From Ophiostoma sp. CBS 140.51 (taxonomy: Eukaryota > Ascomycota > Sordariomycetes > Ophiostomatales > Ophiostomataceae), in contig JANSLP010000185.1 in NCBI GenBank assembly GCA_029298735.1, positions 1 to 62,792 of the forward strand: DNA of 62,792 nt, written 5' to 3'. A program made the translations under genes and the position numbers. Below the pieces are notes generated by a model. The model saw only the letters and a program-made list of their open reading frames with translations. It was not told the DNA's origin and made no database searches. This document shows, in pieces, positions 45,701 to 56,463 of this stretch. Within the stretch, counting starts at the first letter, position 1; the number at the start of each line of letters is the position of its first letter.

Positions 45701-46660
45701 CTCGCAGGTGCCCGTCGACTTTTACAAGAGTGGTGCCGTCCACACGCGCGCAGGCGAGCCCCCCAACTCTCTGCCGCGTCCGACACCGCCTGCCAAGCCT
45801 GTGCCGCCACGGCCCATCACCCGTGGCAAGCTGATCAAGCCCGGTGGACCCAACGGCCGGCCTTCGCGCATCACGGCACCCAACGGTCGCAAACCTCAGC
45901 CGACACCTGCCGCCCGTCCTGCAGCCAACACATCTCGCGCTGTTCCGCCAAGACCGGCTGTTGGTCGTGTTTCTGCCGCAGCTGCTGCTCCTACCCCGAC
46001 ACCGCGCCCTGTGCCTTCGCGCCCGAACCCGGCAGCTGTTGCCGCTGCCACGGCGGCCGCATCCGCGACCTCAACACTGCCCTCGCACACGCGCACCAAG
46101 TCCAACACCTCGGCCGTGCGTGCCCCGCCGCCGCCGCCTCCTCCTCCGGCAACACCTGCGGCTATGACGGCAAAGGTCCTGTACGACTTTGCCGGCCAAA
46201 AGGACAATGAGATGTCCATCAAGGCTGGTCAAATCATCGAGATTGTCCAGAAAGAGAACAATGGTAAGTCCCGACACGTACTGCAAATCGAAGTAATAAA
46301 ATACCCGCTAACAATACAGGCTGGTGGTTGGCCAAGATCAACGATAAGCAGGCCTGGGTGCCGGCAGCGTACGTCGAGGAGGTTGTGGCTCCTCCCCCCG
46401 CATCCTCGCGTCCTGCTCCTCCCGCTCCGCCCCGCCGGCCCCTCGGTGGCGCCGCAGCCAGCCGGTCGTCGGCCGCTTCGTCGACCCTGCAGCCGCGTGA
46501 TTCGGGCATGAGCCTCAACGGCGGTGGTAGTGCATACTCGTCGGATGGCAGCCGCACGAACACGCCGACGCCCTCAGCCTCGGGCAGCATGAGCTTGGCA
46601 GATGCGTTGCTGGCACGGCAGAGCGCCATGTCGTCGCGGAAGGAGCCGGACGACTGGTAG
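42777..46660 (+). CDS. myoA: Class I myosin (MyoA/Myo1), endocytic actin motor
   Basis: Three exons: the ATG alone (42777-42779), 42882-46263 and 46320-46660, with introns of 102 nt (GTAGGT..CAG; branch TTCTAAC) and 56 nt, give 1241 residues. It is the motor that drives Arp2/3-dependent actin patches in endocytosis and polarised hyphal growth. N terminus MGITRRP is typical of the fungal family. Motor domain about 40-735, P-loop GESGAGKT at 134-141, switch II DIYGFEIFE. Two IQ motifs follow (IQRMWRAYLAYR, IQRFWRKKR), then a lipid-binding TH1 region, a Pro/Ala-rich stretch, an SH3 domain (YDFAGQKDNEMSIKAG to WVPAAYVEEV, split by intron 2) and an acidic end, EPDDW, that binds Arp2/3. The residue 16 before DALAK (TEDS position) is Glu358; Ser362 is near. 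Apparent start codons inside exon 2 are GTG codons, not the start. Confidence 0.96.
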
Positions 46661-47241
46661 AGAAAAAGGTGTGTAGATGGATGAAGATGTGCTCTACAGA
46701 GCGTGTGGTTAAGATTTCATGTCTTTTTTTTCTACCTTTACTTATTCTTCTTTCCCTTCACGGTTTAGATAAATAGTTGTTTTGTGTTTGATATGTTTGT
46801 TGATGCGTTGTCTTGGGTTGTCTAGCCTTCATGTTTTGTTATTTTTCTGGTTTTATTTATTTTTACGTCGCAATGTTCTCTTTTTCAAATTACTTCTTTT
46901 CCTTTTAAAACGCCTTGGTTTTGATAGCTTTCCCGTATTTTCGTGTTGACGCCCTTTTACGAATAGAGAGAATATTTTGATGTTTCAATTTTGATATCGT
47001 GTACTTTTGATATGTGATGAAAATAGATATATGTTTTCGACCAAACTCCCAACGACGTGTTTGAAAAATAAATGAATAAAAGGCCAATTCCGTATATGTT
47101 CCCGCTTATGCCTGGTTGTGTTATTTGTGACCCCCAAACCCCATACCGCCTCTACCAACTCCCACTCTAGAGTATATATTATTATTATCGTTCATATCAC
47201 TAATTTTACTATTTCAGATAGCCAAAGATACTACTTTTCGT
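46661..47241. other. Convergent 3' spacer between myosin I and pfa4
   Basis: T-rich 581-bp interval that should hold both 3' ends. No gene is seen. Confidence 0.5.
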
Positions 47242-48837
47242 TTACCGTCTCTTCTTGCTCTGGGCAGCTTCCACAGCTAGCTTAGCCTTGGCGTCCCGCC
47301 GCTGTAAAAGGGTCGCAATTGGCACGTCCTCATCGTTCTCGGCCTCCTCGTCGACGCCATAGTCACGCAGACGGTCACCGTCGGCATTGGTCCAGCCTGG
47401 CTCGCCGTCCATGCCTTGCTCAAACTCGTCGTCAGAGCCGACCTGGCGCACAGGACCCGTGATCTGGGTGGTGCGCCGGCGGCGGAAATCGGCTTCTTGG
47501 CGGGCCTTGAAGGCTGCCTTCTCTTCCTCGGGGGTACCCCACTGGCGGTCACCTTCGTCACGGCCTGAGGTAAAGGCAGTCGACGAACCACCATAGGTAG
47601 GGCCGCTACCGGTGGCGGCCCAGTTGCCCTGTGCAGCGGCATGACGCAGTTTCTCCGGGTCAGGCGGCGGCCACATTCCCGTGTGATCGTTAAAGCCGTT
47701 CTCAGGCCAGTCCCAGCCGGGGCCCGATGCGCCGCGGCCAGTGGCAATCTTAGGACCACCAGCAAGAGGGAAGAACCATAACAGGAAGTTGCGAGTGCCC
47801 ATGGATTGGGCCATGTTGTTAAAAATGCCGAGATCGTAAGGGAACTCGACGCGCATGCGGAGGGCGGCGGCTTTGCGTGCTCTGTGCTCGCGTCTTGCGA
47901 TTAGTTCTTCATCTTCCTCTTCGTCCCCGCTTCCCTCGTTATTACCGTACGCATCGTCCTCGTCCTCGCTATCATCGTCGTCATCGCCCCACCAGCTGCC
48001 GTCTGCATTGCTCGAGCTGTAGCGGTCGACCACGGCTTCGTGACGCTCAATCTCCCAGCCCTCGATCATAGTGGCGTTGAACATCCATGAGTTCAGGGTG
48101 GTGTAGAGCATGATGGACAGTGCCAGAGTGGTACCTCCGCACACGAGACCCAGGATCGTAAGGTGGATCAGCTGTGACAGTGTCGGTCCCAGGTACGCCG
48201 GCAGGTAGCGCTGGGCGTACAAGAAGTAAAAGCGGCGGCCGATGAGGTAGGCGGCCATCCACAGCGAAAGGTTGGTGAAGACAATGAATCGTAGAAAGTG
48301 CGGGAAGGTCTGCATGGACACGCAGTTCCCCGTCCAGGGGCAGTGGTGGTCCATTTTGGGGATGCAACGGCGGCAGTGGCGGCAGTGATGGGAACGGGCT
48401 GGTTTAGGAGCGTCGCATTTGCGGCACCAGCGCACGCCGGTGGCAGTGCCATCACCAGCCGTCGGTGAGTGGGAGGACGAGCCCGACGACGACGAGGATT
48501 CCCGGCGTTCGCGGTCTTTGGTAGTCTTGGTTGGTGCAGTCGTTGATTTCGACGTCGTTTTCGCCGCTTTTTTGGACTCTTCGTCGGATGTGCCGGGCTC
48601 GTCAAAGACGTAGCGGCCGGGATTGACAAGGCATGCCCGAATATAGGAAACCCAAAGGCAGCCAAGAAGTGTGTTGAAAATGACGGACTCGGTGGTGGTG
48701 AGCTGGCCGGGCTCGAGATAGGTGGCCGTGTGGAAGAGCCATTGTGAGCTATAGCCCAAAAAGATGATAACGGAGACAGCGGCTGGGATGGCGATCAGAT
48801 GCATGCCCAGTTTGGACGGGCCGGTTTGGATGGTCAT
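47242..48837 (-). CDS. pfa4: DHHC palmitoyltransferase, Pfa4 type
   Basis: Single exon, 531 residues, first ATG at 48837. It attaches palmitate to Cys residues of client proteins; Pfa4 of yeast acts at the ER on the chitin synthase Chs3. The zinc-binding DHHC-CRD runs from about 137 to 175 (CRKCDAPKPARSHHC, CRRCIPKMDHHCPW), with the catalytic DHHC at 163-166 (Cys166). Four membrane segments are visible: two before the CRD (about 13-35 and 52-70) and two after it (about 180-200 and 225-250). The linker before the CRD is Ser/Lys-rich, and the C-terminal half is acidic (DDDDDSEDEDD) then Gly-rich, and poorly conserved. The number of N-terminal segments and the short loop to the CRD fit Pfa4 rather than Pfa3 or Akr1. 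Confidence 0.92.
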   Translation of the reverse strand: MTIQTGPSKLGMHLIAIPAAVSVIIFLGYSSQWLFHTATYLEPGQLTTTESVIFNTLLGCLWVSYIRACLVNPGRYVFDEPGTSDEESKKAAKTTSKSTTAPTKTTKDRERRESSSSSGSSSHSPTAGDGTATGVRWCRKCDAPKPARSHHCRHCRRCIPKMDHHCPWTGNCVSMQTFPHFLRFIVFTNLSLWMAAYLIGRRFYFLYAQRYLPAYLGPTLSQLIHLTILGLVCGGTTLALSIMLYTTLNSWMFNATMIEGWEIERHEAVVDRYSSSNADGSWWGDDDDDSEDEDDAYGNNEGSGDEEEDEELIARREHRARKAAALRMRVEFPYDLGIFNNMAQSMGTRNFLLWFFPLAGGPKIATGRGASGPGWDWPENGFNDHTGMWPPPDPEKLRHAAAQGNWAATGSGPTYGGSSTAFTSGRDEGDRQWGTPEEEKAAFKARQEADFRRRRTTQITGPVRQVGSDDEFEQGMDGEPGWTNADGDRLRDYGVDEEAENDEDVPIATLLQRRDAKAKLAVEAAQSKKRR

Positions 48838-50337
48838 GGCGGCGACGGTACTCGCATGGCGAGGGAGGCGTGATGTGGTGGTGGCGATGGTAGCTCGAGA
48901 TGTCGAGGTTGAAGTCGTCGAGATCGATATATTGTCAAGTCGAGAGCGTTTAGAGCTTGCTAGGGAAATAGCAGTAGCTCGTCGTCGTGCGTCGGTCTCG
49001 TGGTCGTGTGCGCAGTGTGGTGGCGACAGGCGGGCGCAATTGGGGTTGGGCGGCGGGGAGTTGGGAGTTCCTTGGGGTAGAAGATGGAGGTTGAGGTTGG
49101 AAACAAGAAAAGTTTGGGTGAAGCTTCACATCACAAAATATGGGGAACTGGGGCAGGATCTTTGAAAGCTAAGCACTACTAGAAAGGACACAGAGACAGG
49201 CAAGACAAGGCAGACGGGAATCACCGATCGCTCCTTCCTCTGGGCAGGGCGCGAAGCAAAGCCAAGTTACGAGCTGATCGCCACAAAAAAGGGCAAGGAA
49301 AGCACGAAAGACAAGGAAGGAGCGGGCCCTGCTGGGGGCCACTGTACGGAAGCTGTGGGTGATTCTCAGGGACGTCTCCACCCGTCTCTTTCCCCTTTTG
49401 ACGGAGACTTTGACGGAGGACAATTACGAGTACGAGAATGCCAGCTTTGGCATTTGCATCTGCAGCTTGCGCTTTCCCACCACGTAGTTTCCCCAGCTCT
49501 GCTCCTTCCGTGTGCAAAAACTGTAATTCGGACTGCTAATGTCTCCCGGTCCGAACCAAACCAGCCCAAACCAGAAATAAGAACAACGTCCAGACCTCAT
49601 TGACCACGTCCAACTCTTCGCGGTTGCGTGCCTTTTCCTTGGGAACAAGCAAAAACGAGCCTCGTGTCTCCACCCAACTTTGCCGTTTCATCGCTTTTGC
49701 CCACCGGGACGCGCAGCCGTGGCCTGTTTCGAGGCGTTTTCGACCGGTCTAGGCCGATTATGTAATACAGGATGTCCCAGGGACTGATAGGCGTAATGCT
49801 GGCGTGGTCTAGTAACGCGCTGTAATTTACAGACTCTCGACTGAAGGCAGGTATGGTTGCACCGCGTTCTTTCTCTATCAAAGCGCGTTCGAGGCGATTT
49901 TCTTGGCGGAACGGCCCCGAATTGCACTTTATTCTTTATTGTTTTTAGCGTGAGCTTTGAAATTCTCCGACAAAAACATATTCAGTAGGCATAATAGCGA
50001 GACCGAGAACTGAAAACAGCAGGCAACGGAGTCTTATCCGCGTGTTCTGAGACCTCTTACTGGCTGTTAAAGAGAATCCTTGGTTAACGAATATCTTGGC
50101 AGGGAAGCCTCGGAAGCTTCTTCTTCATGGAGTAAGTTCAGCGAGGCAAGTTGAGCCTAGAACTGACAGACCAACCGACATACAGGAGCAAAAGGGCCTG
50201 GCTAGGCTGTTCAATATGCGGAGTATCCAAACTTTCATTTCATTTATTGCACTCGAATGGACAAATAGAAAAAGGAGATATCAAGCCACAACCAGCTGAA
50301 CTTCCTCCACTTATCAAGAGGCCAGGCACACACACCA
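48838..50337. other. 1.5-kb intergenic region upstream of pfa4
   Basis: The pfa4 promoter occupies the left side and the MBL gene 3' flank the right. No coding sequence can be supported in the interval. Confidence 0.5.
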
Positions 50338-51273
50338 CTAATACACACTCTCCCAGGCTTCCTGGCGCGCCCAGCCGGCAAACTTCGTCTGGATCATCAT
50401 GCTTTCAAGTACACGCTGCTTGACGTCGGCAGCCACAATGTCTGTGCCGACAAAGGCGCCGTGCGTGCTCGTAAAGTCATGGTGCTTGAGGATCGACCAC
50501 ATGGCAAACACCTCTTCGCCCGACAACGGGATCATGTTGGGGATGCTCCACATGAAGGCAAACGAGTTCATACCAGCTGGACGTATTCTCGGCGTGCCCA
50601 GTGCATCTGTTGCCCAACTTCCCAATCCAGCGGGTGTCGTCACAAGCGTGTCCGCCACAAGCAAGTGCCCACCGAACAGAAATACTTGGCTGCCGGGGAA
50701 ATGGCCGCCCAGGCGGATAGCCAGGGCTGTGCTTTCGTTGCCTTCGATAGAGATGGGCTGAACGTCGTTACCTTCCCAAAAAACCTGCTTTGGTGACTGC
50801 TGCACCGTCCATTCTCGGTCTTCGGCGCGCAGATACACAGGGCAGTCAAACGCAGCAGCCCATTCAGTATGCGACGAGTAGTAGTGCGGGTGTGATATGA
50901 CAATAGCACGCAGTCCGCCGAGGCTCTTGATGTGCGTGATCGTGTCCTCGTCAATCAGCGTCAGGCAGTCCCACAGAATGTTGCCGGCCGTTGTGCGTAT
51001 GAGCACGGCACGCTGTCCGATGGCTAGTTTGGGCTCAGAGGCAATGCTTGTCAGCCTCTCATCACCGCCAGTGCTTGGATGGAAGACATTCTTGTGGCCG
51101 CGACGGACCTCAGCCATAGTCGTAAAGGACTGCCCAGCCGGCGGCGTGAACTGGCGTGGGTCATCGCAGATGCGGCATGAAGGCAGCGATGCACGATCGG
51201 CCGTCGGGAACTGTGTGCCGCAGGCAGTGCAGACGAGCAGGTTGTCTGTGTTGTGAGGATCGTACGCTGCCAT
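50338..51273 (-). CDS. Metallo-beta-lactamase-fold protein with N-terminal zinc ribbon and atypical active site
   Basis: Single exon, 311 residues. The N terminus has two CxxC pairs (Cys15/Cys18 and Cys33/Cys36), a rubredoxin-like or zinc-ribbon knuckle. The body looks like the MBL fold: LIRTTAGNILWDCLTLID, then VISHPHYYSSH at 125-135, GGHFPGSQVFLFGGHLLVADTL, and STHGAFVGTDI near 280. The first metal motif should read HxHxDH; here it is HPHYYSSH (His128, His130, His135), with Tyr-Ser in place of the usual Asp-containing part. The later His (GGHFPGS) and Asp (VADT) are present. Fungal relatives are called MBL-domain proteins of unknown role; I infer either altered metal use or a non-hydrolytic function. 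It is head to head with kap120. Confidence 0.8.
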   Translation of the reverse strand: MAAYDPHNTDNLLVCTACGTQFPTADRASLPSCRICDDPRQFTPPAGQSFTTMAEVRRGHKNVFHPSTGGDERLTSIASEPKLAIGQRAVLIRTTAGNILWDCLTLIDEDTITHIKSLGGLRAIVISHPHYYSSHTEWAAAFDCPVYLRAEDREWTVQQSPKQVFWEGNDVQPISIEGNESTALAIRLGGHFPGSQVFLFGGHLLVADTLVTTPAGLGSWATDALGTPRIRPAGMNSFAFMWSIPNMIPLSGEEVFAMWSILKHHDFTSTHGAFVGTDIVAADVKQRVLESMMIQTKFAGWARQEAWESVY

Positions 51274-51865
51274 GGCGAGGGCTGATCAAAACCTTGTACT
51301 TTGTGTGTTTCTTCTGGCCTTCAAGTCTAACCAGTAGTCGTCCTTAATTCTATCTTGAATAAAATGTTGAGAAAACGATCGGCGTGAACGTGTAAGAGGC
51401 AAGGTTGGAGGAGAAAATGTATCTCTCTCGAGCTGGAGATAGCTCGGTCGGACTTGGCCGATGTTTCCATGCGACGTCACAGGTCGCTCCTTCTCTTTGC
51501 TGCATGTGCTGTGCATTTATCGCGATAAGAAACGAAAGCTACCCCACCTCAAACGGCCTGTTGGCGGCTTTTGGCGGCGCGTTCATCAGGCACCAAAGGG
51601 GCAGCTGCGACTGTGTTGACACCCGCTAATTTTTTTCTGCCGTGACTTCTGTTTTTTTGCGATTCACACCCCGCAATAGGTGCCTGCATCCAGCCCCTAA
51701 CTTGTCCAACGACTTCAGACGACTGTCAACAAAACCTCACCATAAGCAAACGGCCCAACGAGACGAATTGCCGCGTGGGCAGTCTTCTACGCAACCAACC
51801 GTGACCGACCCTACTTTACGACATTCTGAACCTTCCACACGACCTCTCTCACATCTACCCCCACC
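51274..51865. promoter_or_regulatory. Bidirectional promoter between the MBL gene and kap120
   Basis: 592-bp interval between divergent genes. The right 150 bases are CA/CT-rich, as expected for the kap120 leader. No TATA box is evident on either side. Confidence 0.45.
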
Positions 51866-54800
51866 ATGAGCTTCGCCATTGAGGTGCCGGGCGCGGCTGT
51901 CCCGCTCAATTTGCCGGATCTTTGCAAAGCGCTACAGGCTGGCAATTCGAGCGACCACAGCCAGCGCCAGGCCGCGTCACAGCAGCTCGACGAGTGGCAG
52001 ACACACCAAAACTATTTCTCGTCCTTACAATCCATCTTCCTCGACCGCTCGCTCCCCTACGAAATCCGTTTCCTCGCCGTGATTCTTCTCAAGAACGGCA
52101 TCGACAAATACTGGCGCAGCTCGGCACGGCTCAAGGGCGGCCTTCACCCGGACGAGAAGGCTCTAATTCGCTCACGGCTACTGCATGGCACAGTGGGCGA
52201 GGAGAACAAGATACTGGCGCTGCACAATGCTCTGGCGACGGCCAAGGTCATTAGAATCGACTACCCCCAGGACTGGCCGACAGCATTGCCCGACATTGTG
52301 GCTCTACTGCGGAACATCAAGGACACGGATCCGGCACAGCTGAACGGAGCTTTGTTGGTGCTGCTGCGGGTGATCAAGGAGTTGGGCAGCGCACGGTTGC
52401 GTCGGTCACAGACGGCGTTGCAGCATATTGCGGAAGAGATGTTCTATCTGCTGGGCGAGATCTACACGGCCAACACGAAACTATGGATGGACTACCTGAC
52501 GACAAAAAATGGACAGACTGGAAATGGAGCAGACCGGACTAACGTCGACTACGCCATGGTCAACAGTTTGACAACACTGAAAGTGCTCCGGCATTTGGTG
52601 ATCAGTGGTTTCGAGCACCCGCACAAGTCTAAGTTGGTTGAGGGCTTCTGGTCATTGACACAGACGCAATTCGACCAGTTCTACAGCTACGTCAACAGTC
52701 ACAGCCAGGGCGAGGGAAGCAATGACTACGAAATTGTCGGCAAGCACCTGCTCAAGTTCACAAGGCTGCACATTGACATGAGCGAGGCACACCCGGCGAG
52801 CTTTGCGGCGCTGCCCAACTCGGTGGCTCTGGCACGAGCATACTGGGGTATCGTGGCCAGCTTTGCAGCGGTGTACAGGAGTTCAGGTGGCCTGCGGCAA
52901 AACGGCGAGCGCGGCGGCGGCGAGGGTAAATCTGCCAAACTCGAAGGCCCCCTGATAGAGCGACTTGCGCTACGTGGTCTGCTGTTGATCAAGAGTTGCA
53001 TCCAAATCGTCTCACAGCCGCTCAAGACGTTCAAGTACCGCAGCGCCGAGGCACAGCAGGACCAGAACGACGGCGTGCAGCGCATCAAGACGGAGCTATT
53101 TACCGACGAGTTCTTGCTGCAGGTGGTCGACACCATCATCACGAAGTTGTTCATTTTCCGCGAATCCGATCTCGACGCATGGGAGGAGGACCCAGAAGAC
53201 TGGGAGGCCCAGGAGAGCGAGTCGGGTGCAGCATGGGAGTGGCAGGTGCGGCCGTGTGCCGAGCGTGTCTTTTTGGCCCTTATCATCCACAACAAGGAGT
53301 TGTTGGTGCCGCCACTTCTCGCCTACTTCCAGCAGGCCATGAGCGACAAGACGGACTTGTTGACGAAGGAGGCCGTGTACACAGCCATGTGCAATTCTGC
53401 TGTGGCCATGGACCGTGCCTTTGACTTTAACAACTTTTTGCACACGACCCTGGTGCGTGACGCCCAGGTCCAGGGTGCGCAAGTCAAAATTCTGCGGCGC
53501 CGCGTGGCACTCTTGTTGGGTGCATGGACATTTTACGAGCTGCCCGAGGAGTCGCTGAAGCTGGTTTACCAGATCTATGCGCACTTGCTCAACACTGCAG
53601 ATCCGGCCAACGACGAGGTGGTTATGCTGACGGCGACGCGGAGCCTTAAAGCGACCGTCGACGATTTCCAGTTCCGCGCAGCTCTCTTTGAGCCGCATGC
53701 GGCCAACGTGTTCAGAGAGCTGATCAATCTTTTGCAAAAGGTGGAGAACGACGAGACGAAACTGGCCGTGCTGGGCACGATTCGCTCATTTATCGAGCGC
53801 ATGGAGACGGTTGCCAGTCTCTTTAGCGATACGGTCTTGACGGCGTTGCCGGCGATCTGGACATCGGCACCCGAGGACACATTCATGATCAAGCAGGCCG
53901 TGCTGTCGATCCTGTCGACACTCATCATGGCGCTCGGGGCCGAGTCCCAGAAATACTTTACCATGGTTTTTCCGCTGATTGCCGACGCCATGAACCCGGC
54001 GTCGCCCGTGCACCAATTTTTGTTTGAAGAAGCCGTTGAGCTCTGGCGCAGCATCATGAGCCAATCGGGGGCACCGTTGGACGGCAACCTGGTCGACCTG
54101 CTCCCACTAGCCCTGCCGCTGCTCGACTATGACTCGCAGCTCGTGCAGACGTGCCTAGAGATTGTCAATGCCTACATTATTCTGGCGCCCGAGGCCGTAC
54201 TCACGGACCGGTTCCGGGTCGCGACGCTGACAGCGCTGACGGGTGCACTGGACACCAAGAAGTGGGAGCTTGTGCACGCGGCATCGACGTGCATACAGAA
54301 CGTGATCAAGTCGGGCGAGATTCTCGGTGGCGAGGCAGGCGTGGCGTCCATTGTCGGCGATCTTGTGAACGTGGGCCTGCTGCCGCGTATCCTGCAGCGT
54401 CTGCACGCGGCATGGGAAGCGCACCAGTCAACAGGTCCTAACGCCAAGCAGAGCCCGATCAAGCCGACGACGCAGGTTGAGTACATTATGATTTTGAGCC
54501 GTATCGCGCTGGGCAACCCGAATGCCATCCTGGATCTACTTGGCTCGCTACAGCTACAGTCTGGCGGCGTGCTGCAGCTGACCGAAGCGACGAGCGGTGC
54601 CAATGTCGAGGCGATCTGGCCGTGGCTAATGCCAGAGTGGTTCGGCACTTTGGACAACATGGGCAACGCAGAGAACCAGAAAGTGGCATGCCTGGGTCTG
54701 ACTCGTCTTCTGGAAGTGCAGCGGCCCGTGGGTAATGGGAGTGGTAGCCAATTCTCCGACCTCGTCCTTGGCCGCCTCCAGGACTACCTGTCCATGTGGA

Positions 54801-55105
54801 CGACCACCGTGGTTGACGCACAAGGCGACGCCACCAAGCCCGACTGCTACGTGTGGGCCGAGGGAGCACCACCGCCGACCGAGTACGACACGCCTCTGAT
54901 GACGGCCGAGAGCGCGCTGGCAGCCAAGGACCCACTGCACACGCAGACGACGCACGCCTTTGTCATGGCACGGCTGATGGACGTGATAGGCCGCGTGGGC
55001 GGCGAGGCGGCGTTCAATGACAACTGGTTGGTGAATGTCGACCGGGACGTGTTGGCTGGTTTCCAGGGGTTGACGACGCCGCGGCTAGAAGAGGGATATT
55101 ACTAG
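51866..55105 (+). CDS. kap120: Importin-beta family karyopherin, Kap120/importin-11 type
   Basis: Single exon, 1079 residues, starting at ATG 51866 in good context (CACCATGAG). Karyopherins of this group carry cargo (in yeast, ribosome assembly factors such as Rpf1) through the nuclear pore under Ran-GTP control. The N-terminal importin-beta domain spans about 25-110: QAASQQLDEWQTHQNYFSSL, then LPYEIRFLAVILLKNGIDKYW, which is very close to the importin-11 motif. The remainder is a series of HEAT-like helices with no insert that breaks the pattern. An acidic segment (DAWEEDPEDWEAQESES) lies at about 437-453, as in the family. Its 3' end is only 131 bp from the convergent oxidoreductase gene. 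Confidence 0.9.
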   Translation: MSFAIEVPGAAVPLNLPDLCKALQAGNSSDHSQRQAASQQLDEWQTHQNYFSSLQSIFLDRSLPYEIRFLAVILLKNGIDKYWRSSARLKGGLHPDEKALIRSRLLHGTVGEENKILALHNALATAKVIRIDYPQDWPTALPDIVALLRNIKDTDPAQLNGALLVLLRVIKELGSARLRRSQTALQHIAEEMFYLLGEIYTANTKLWMDYLTTKNGQTGNGADRTNVDYAMVNSLTTLKVLRHLVISGFEHPHKSKLVEGFWSLTQTQFDQFYSYVNSHSQGEGSNDYEIVGKHLLKFTRLHIDMSEAHPASFAALPNSVALARAYWGIVASFAAVYRSSGGLRQNGERGGGEGKSAKLEGPLIERLALRGLLLIKSCIQIVSQPLKTFKYRSAEAQQDQNDGVQRIKTELFTDEFLLQVVDTIITKLFIFRESDLDAWEEDPEDWEAQESESGAAWEWQVRPCAERVFLALIIHNKELLVPPLLAYFQQAMSDKTDLLTKEAVYTAMCNSAVAMDRAFDFNNFLHTTLVRDAQVQGAQVKILRRRVALLLGAWTFYELPEESLKLVYQIYAHLLNTADPANDEVVMLTATRSLKATVDDFQFRAALFEPHAANVFRELINLLQKVENDETKLAVLGTIRSFIERMETVASLFSDTVLTALPAIWTSAPEDTFMIKQAVLSILSTLIMALGAESQKYFTMVFPLIADAMNPASPVHQFLFEEAVELWRSIMSQSGAPLDGNLVDLLPLALPLLDYDSQLVQTCLEIVNAYIILAPEAVLTDRFRVATLTALTGALDTKKWELVHAASTCIQNVIKSGEILGGEAGVASIVGDLVNVGLLPRILQRLHAAWEAHQSTGPNAKQSPIKPTTQVEYIMILSRIALGNPNAILDLLGSLQLQSGGVLQLTEATSGANVEAIWPWLMPEWFGTLDNMGNAENQKVACLGLTRLLEVQRPVGNGSGSQFSDLVLGRLQDYLSMWTTTVVDAQGDATKPDCYVWAEGAPPPTEYDTPLMTAESALAAKDPLHTQTTHAFVMARLMDVIGRVGGEAAFNDNWLVNVDRDVLAGFQGLTTPRLEEGYY

Positions 55106-55236
55106 GCAGCGCCGTGTGATCATGAGCCAAAGAAATGTGTGATAATGAAGAAATGACTCTTAGAAATAATGCAATCTACATTAAATATGTCCAATATCCA
55201 TGTGTACATCCAAATTTTGATCCCTTCTAATACTGT

Positions 55237-56463
55237 TTACAGCTTGCTCTCACCCTCCTGCGGCACGGCCACGACGACCTTGCCCCATGTCTCACGGCCG
55301 CCCAGCGCCTTGAGCGTCGCAGAAACACGGTCCAGACCCGAAAACCGCTCGCCATCAGTAAAGACGGTCGGCCGGAACGCGCCCCGGTCAATCAGCTGCC
55401 GCAGACCCGACCACACAGCCGGGATCGCCTCAGTCTCCTTGAGAGAGTAGGCACCCCAGTGGATACCAACAAAGCTAATGTTCTTGAGCAGCACCTTGTT
55501 CATGGCAACCTTCTCGATCTTACCCGCGGCAAAGCCCACAATCAAGATGCGGCCATTCCATGCAGTGCACTTGGTGCTCAGGTCGACCATGCCGACGGGG
55601 TCGTACACGATATCGACGCCGCGGCCACCCGTCAGCTTCTTGACGGTCTCGGGCCAGTTGGTGTCCGTCTTGTAGTTAATGACGTGGTCAGCACCAAACG
55701 CCTTAGCGACGGACAGCTTGTGCTCGGTGCCGCCGGTCGCAATGACCTTGGCGCCGAATGCTTTGGCGACTGTAGAGGTTAGTATGTATGATCAAGTCGT
55801 TGTACGTATATTCATTAGAATCTGCGGAGAGGGCCTACTTTGAACAGCCGCCAGACCAACACCACCGGCGGCAGCGTGGACGAGGACATAATCGCCCTGC
55901 TTGACGCCGGCACGCAGAACCAGCGCCGCATAGCTTGTAGGTGCTGTTACGAACAGACCGGCCGCCTCAGTGAACGACCAGCCGGGAGGCACGGGCTGCA
56001 GCTGGGCCTCTGTGGCAACGACCTTGGTGGCATATGCGCCCTGGCTGGCACCGAAAACACGGTCACCAACGGCAAAGCGCGGCTTGAGAACGGAGCTGGC
56101 GCTGGGGGTGGCCAGCACGACACCCGCAAACTCGGCACCGGCGATCCATGGGAAGGCTATATCGTCAGTGAGTGAACAAATATAAGCATGTAAGCTTCTT
56201 GAGGGGAGGGCTACTTACGAGGCTGATTTTGGTACTTTCCCTGGATCTGGAGAATATCGAAAAAGTTGGCAGCAGCGGCGTGGACGGCAATGAGGTACTG
56301 GTCCGGCGCAGCCTGGACGTCGGGCAACGACTCGACGACGAGCTCGTCGGGGCCCTGAACACACGTTAGCAAGGCATCATAAAGTCTAGATAGCATATAT
56401 CAAATGCGAGATGCGAGATGAGACACGAACCTTGACGTATTGCGTAATCTTGATTCCCTTCAT
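55237..56463 (-). CDS. Zinc-independent quinone oxidoreductase (MDR family, NADPH-dependent)
   Basis: Four exons, 56463-56431, 56354-56219, 56156-55839 and 55769-55237, with introns of 76, 62 and 69 nt, give 339 residues; all splice sites keep the frame and rebuild conserved motifs. It belongs to the medium-chain dehydrogenase/reductase superfamily, quinone oxidoreductase branch. Markers are PFPWIAGAEFAGVV near 56-69, FGASQGAYATKVVA, and the NADPH-binding VHAAAGGVGLAAVQIAKAFGAKVIATGG, joined exactly across intron 3. The structural-zinc Cys cluster is absent, which fits the zinc-independent branch. The last part, GVDIVYDPVGM and GRILIVGFAAG, is typical. Probably cytosolic; substrate range not predictable. 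The first exon codes only 11 residues. Confidence 0.92.

Noticed and set aside
44178..45743. 521-residue minus-strand ORF opposite myosin I
   Set aside because: Same cause; the sense strand carries the complete, conserved motor.
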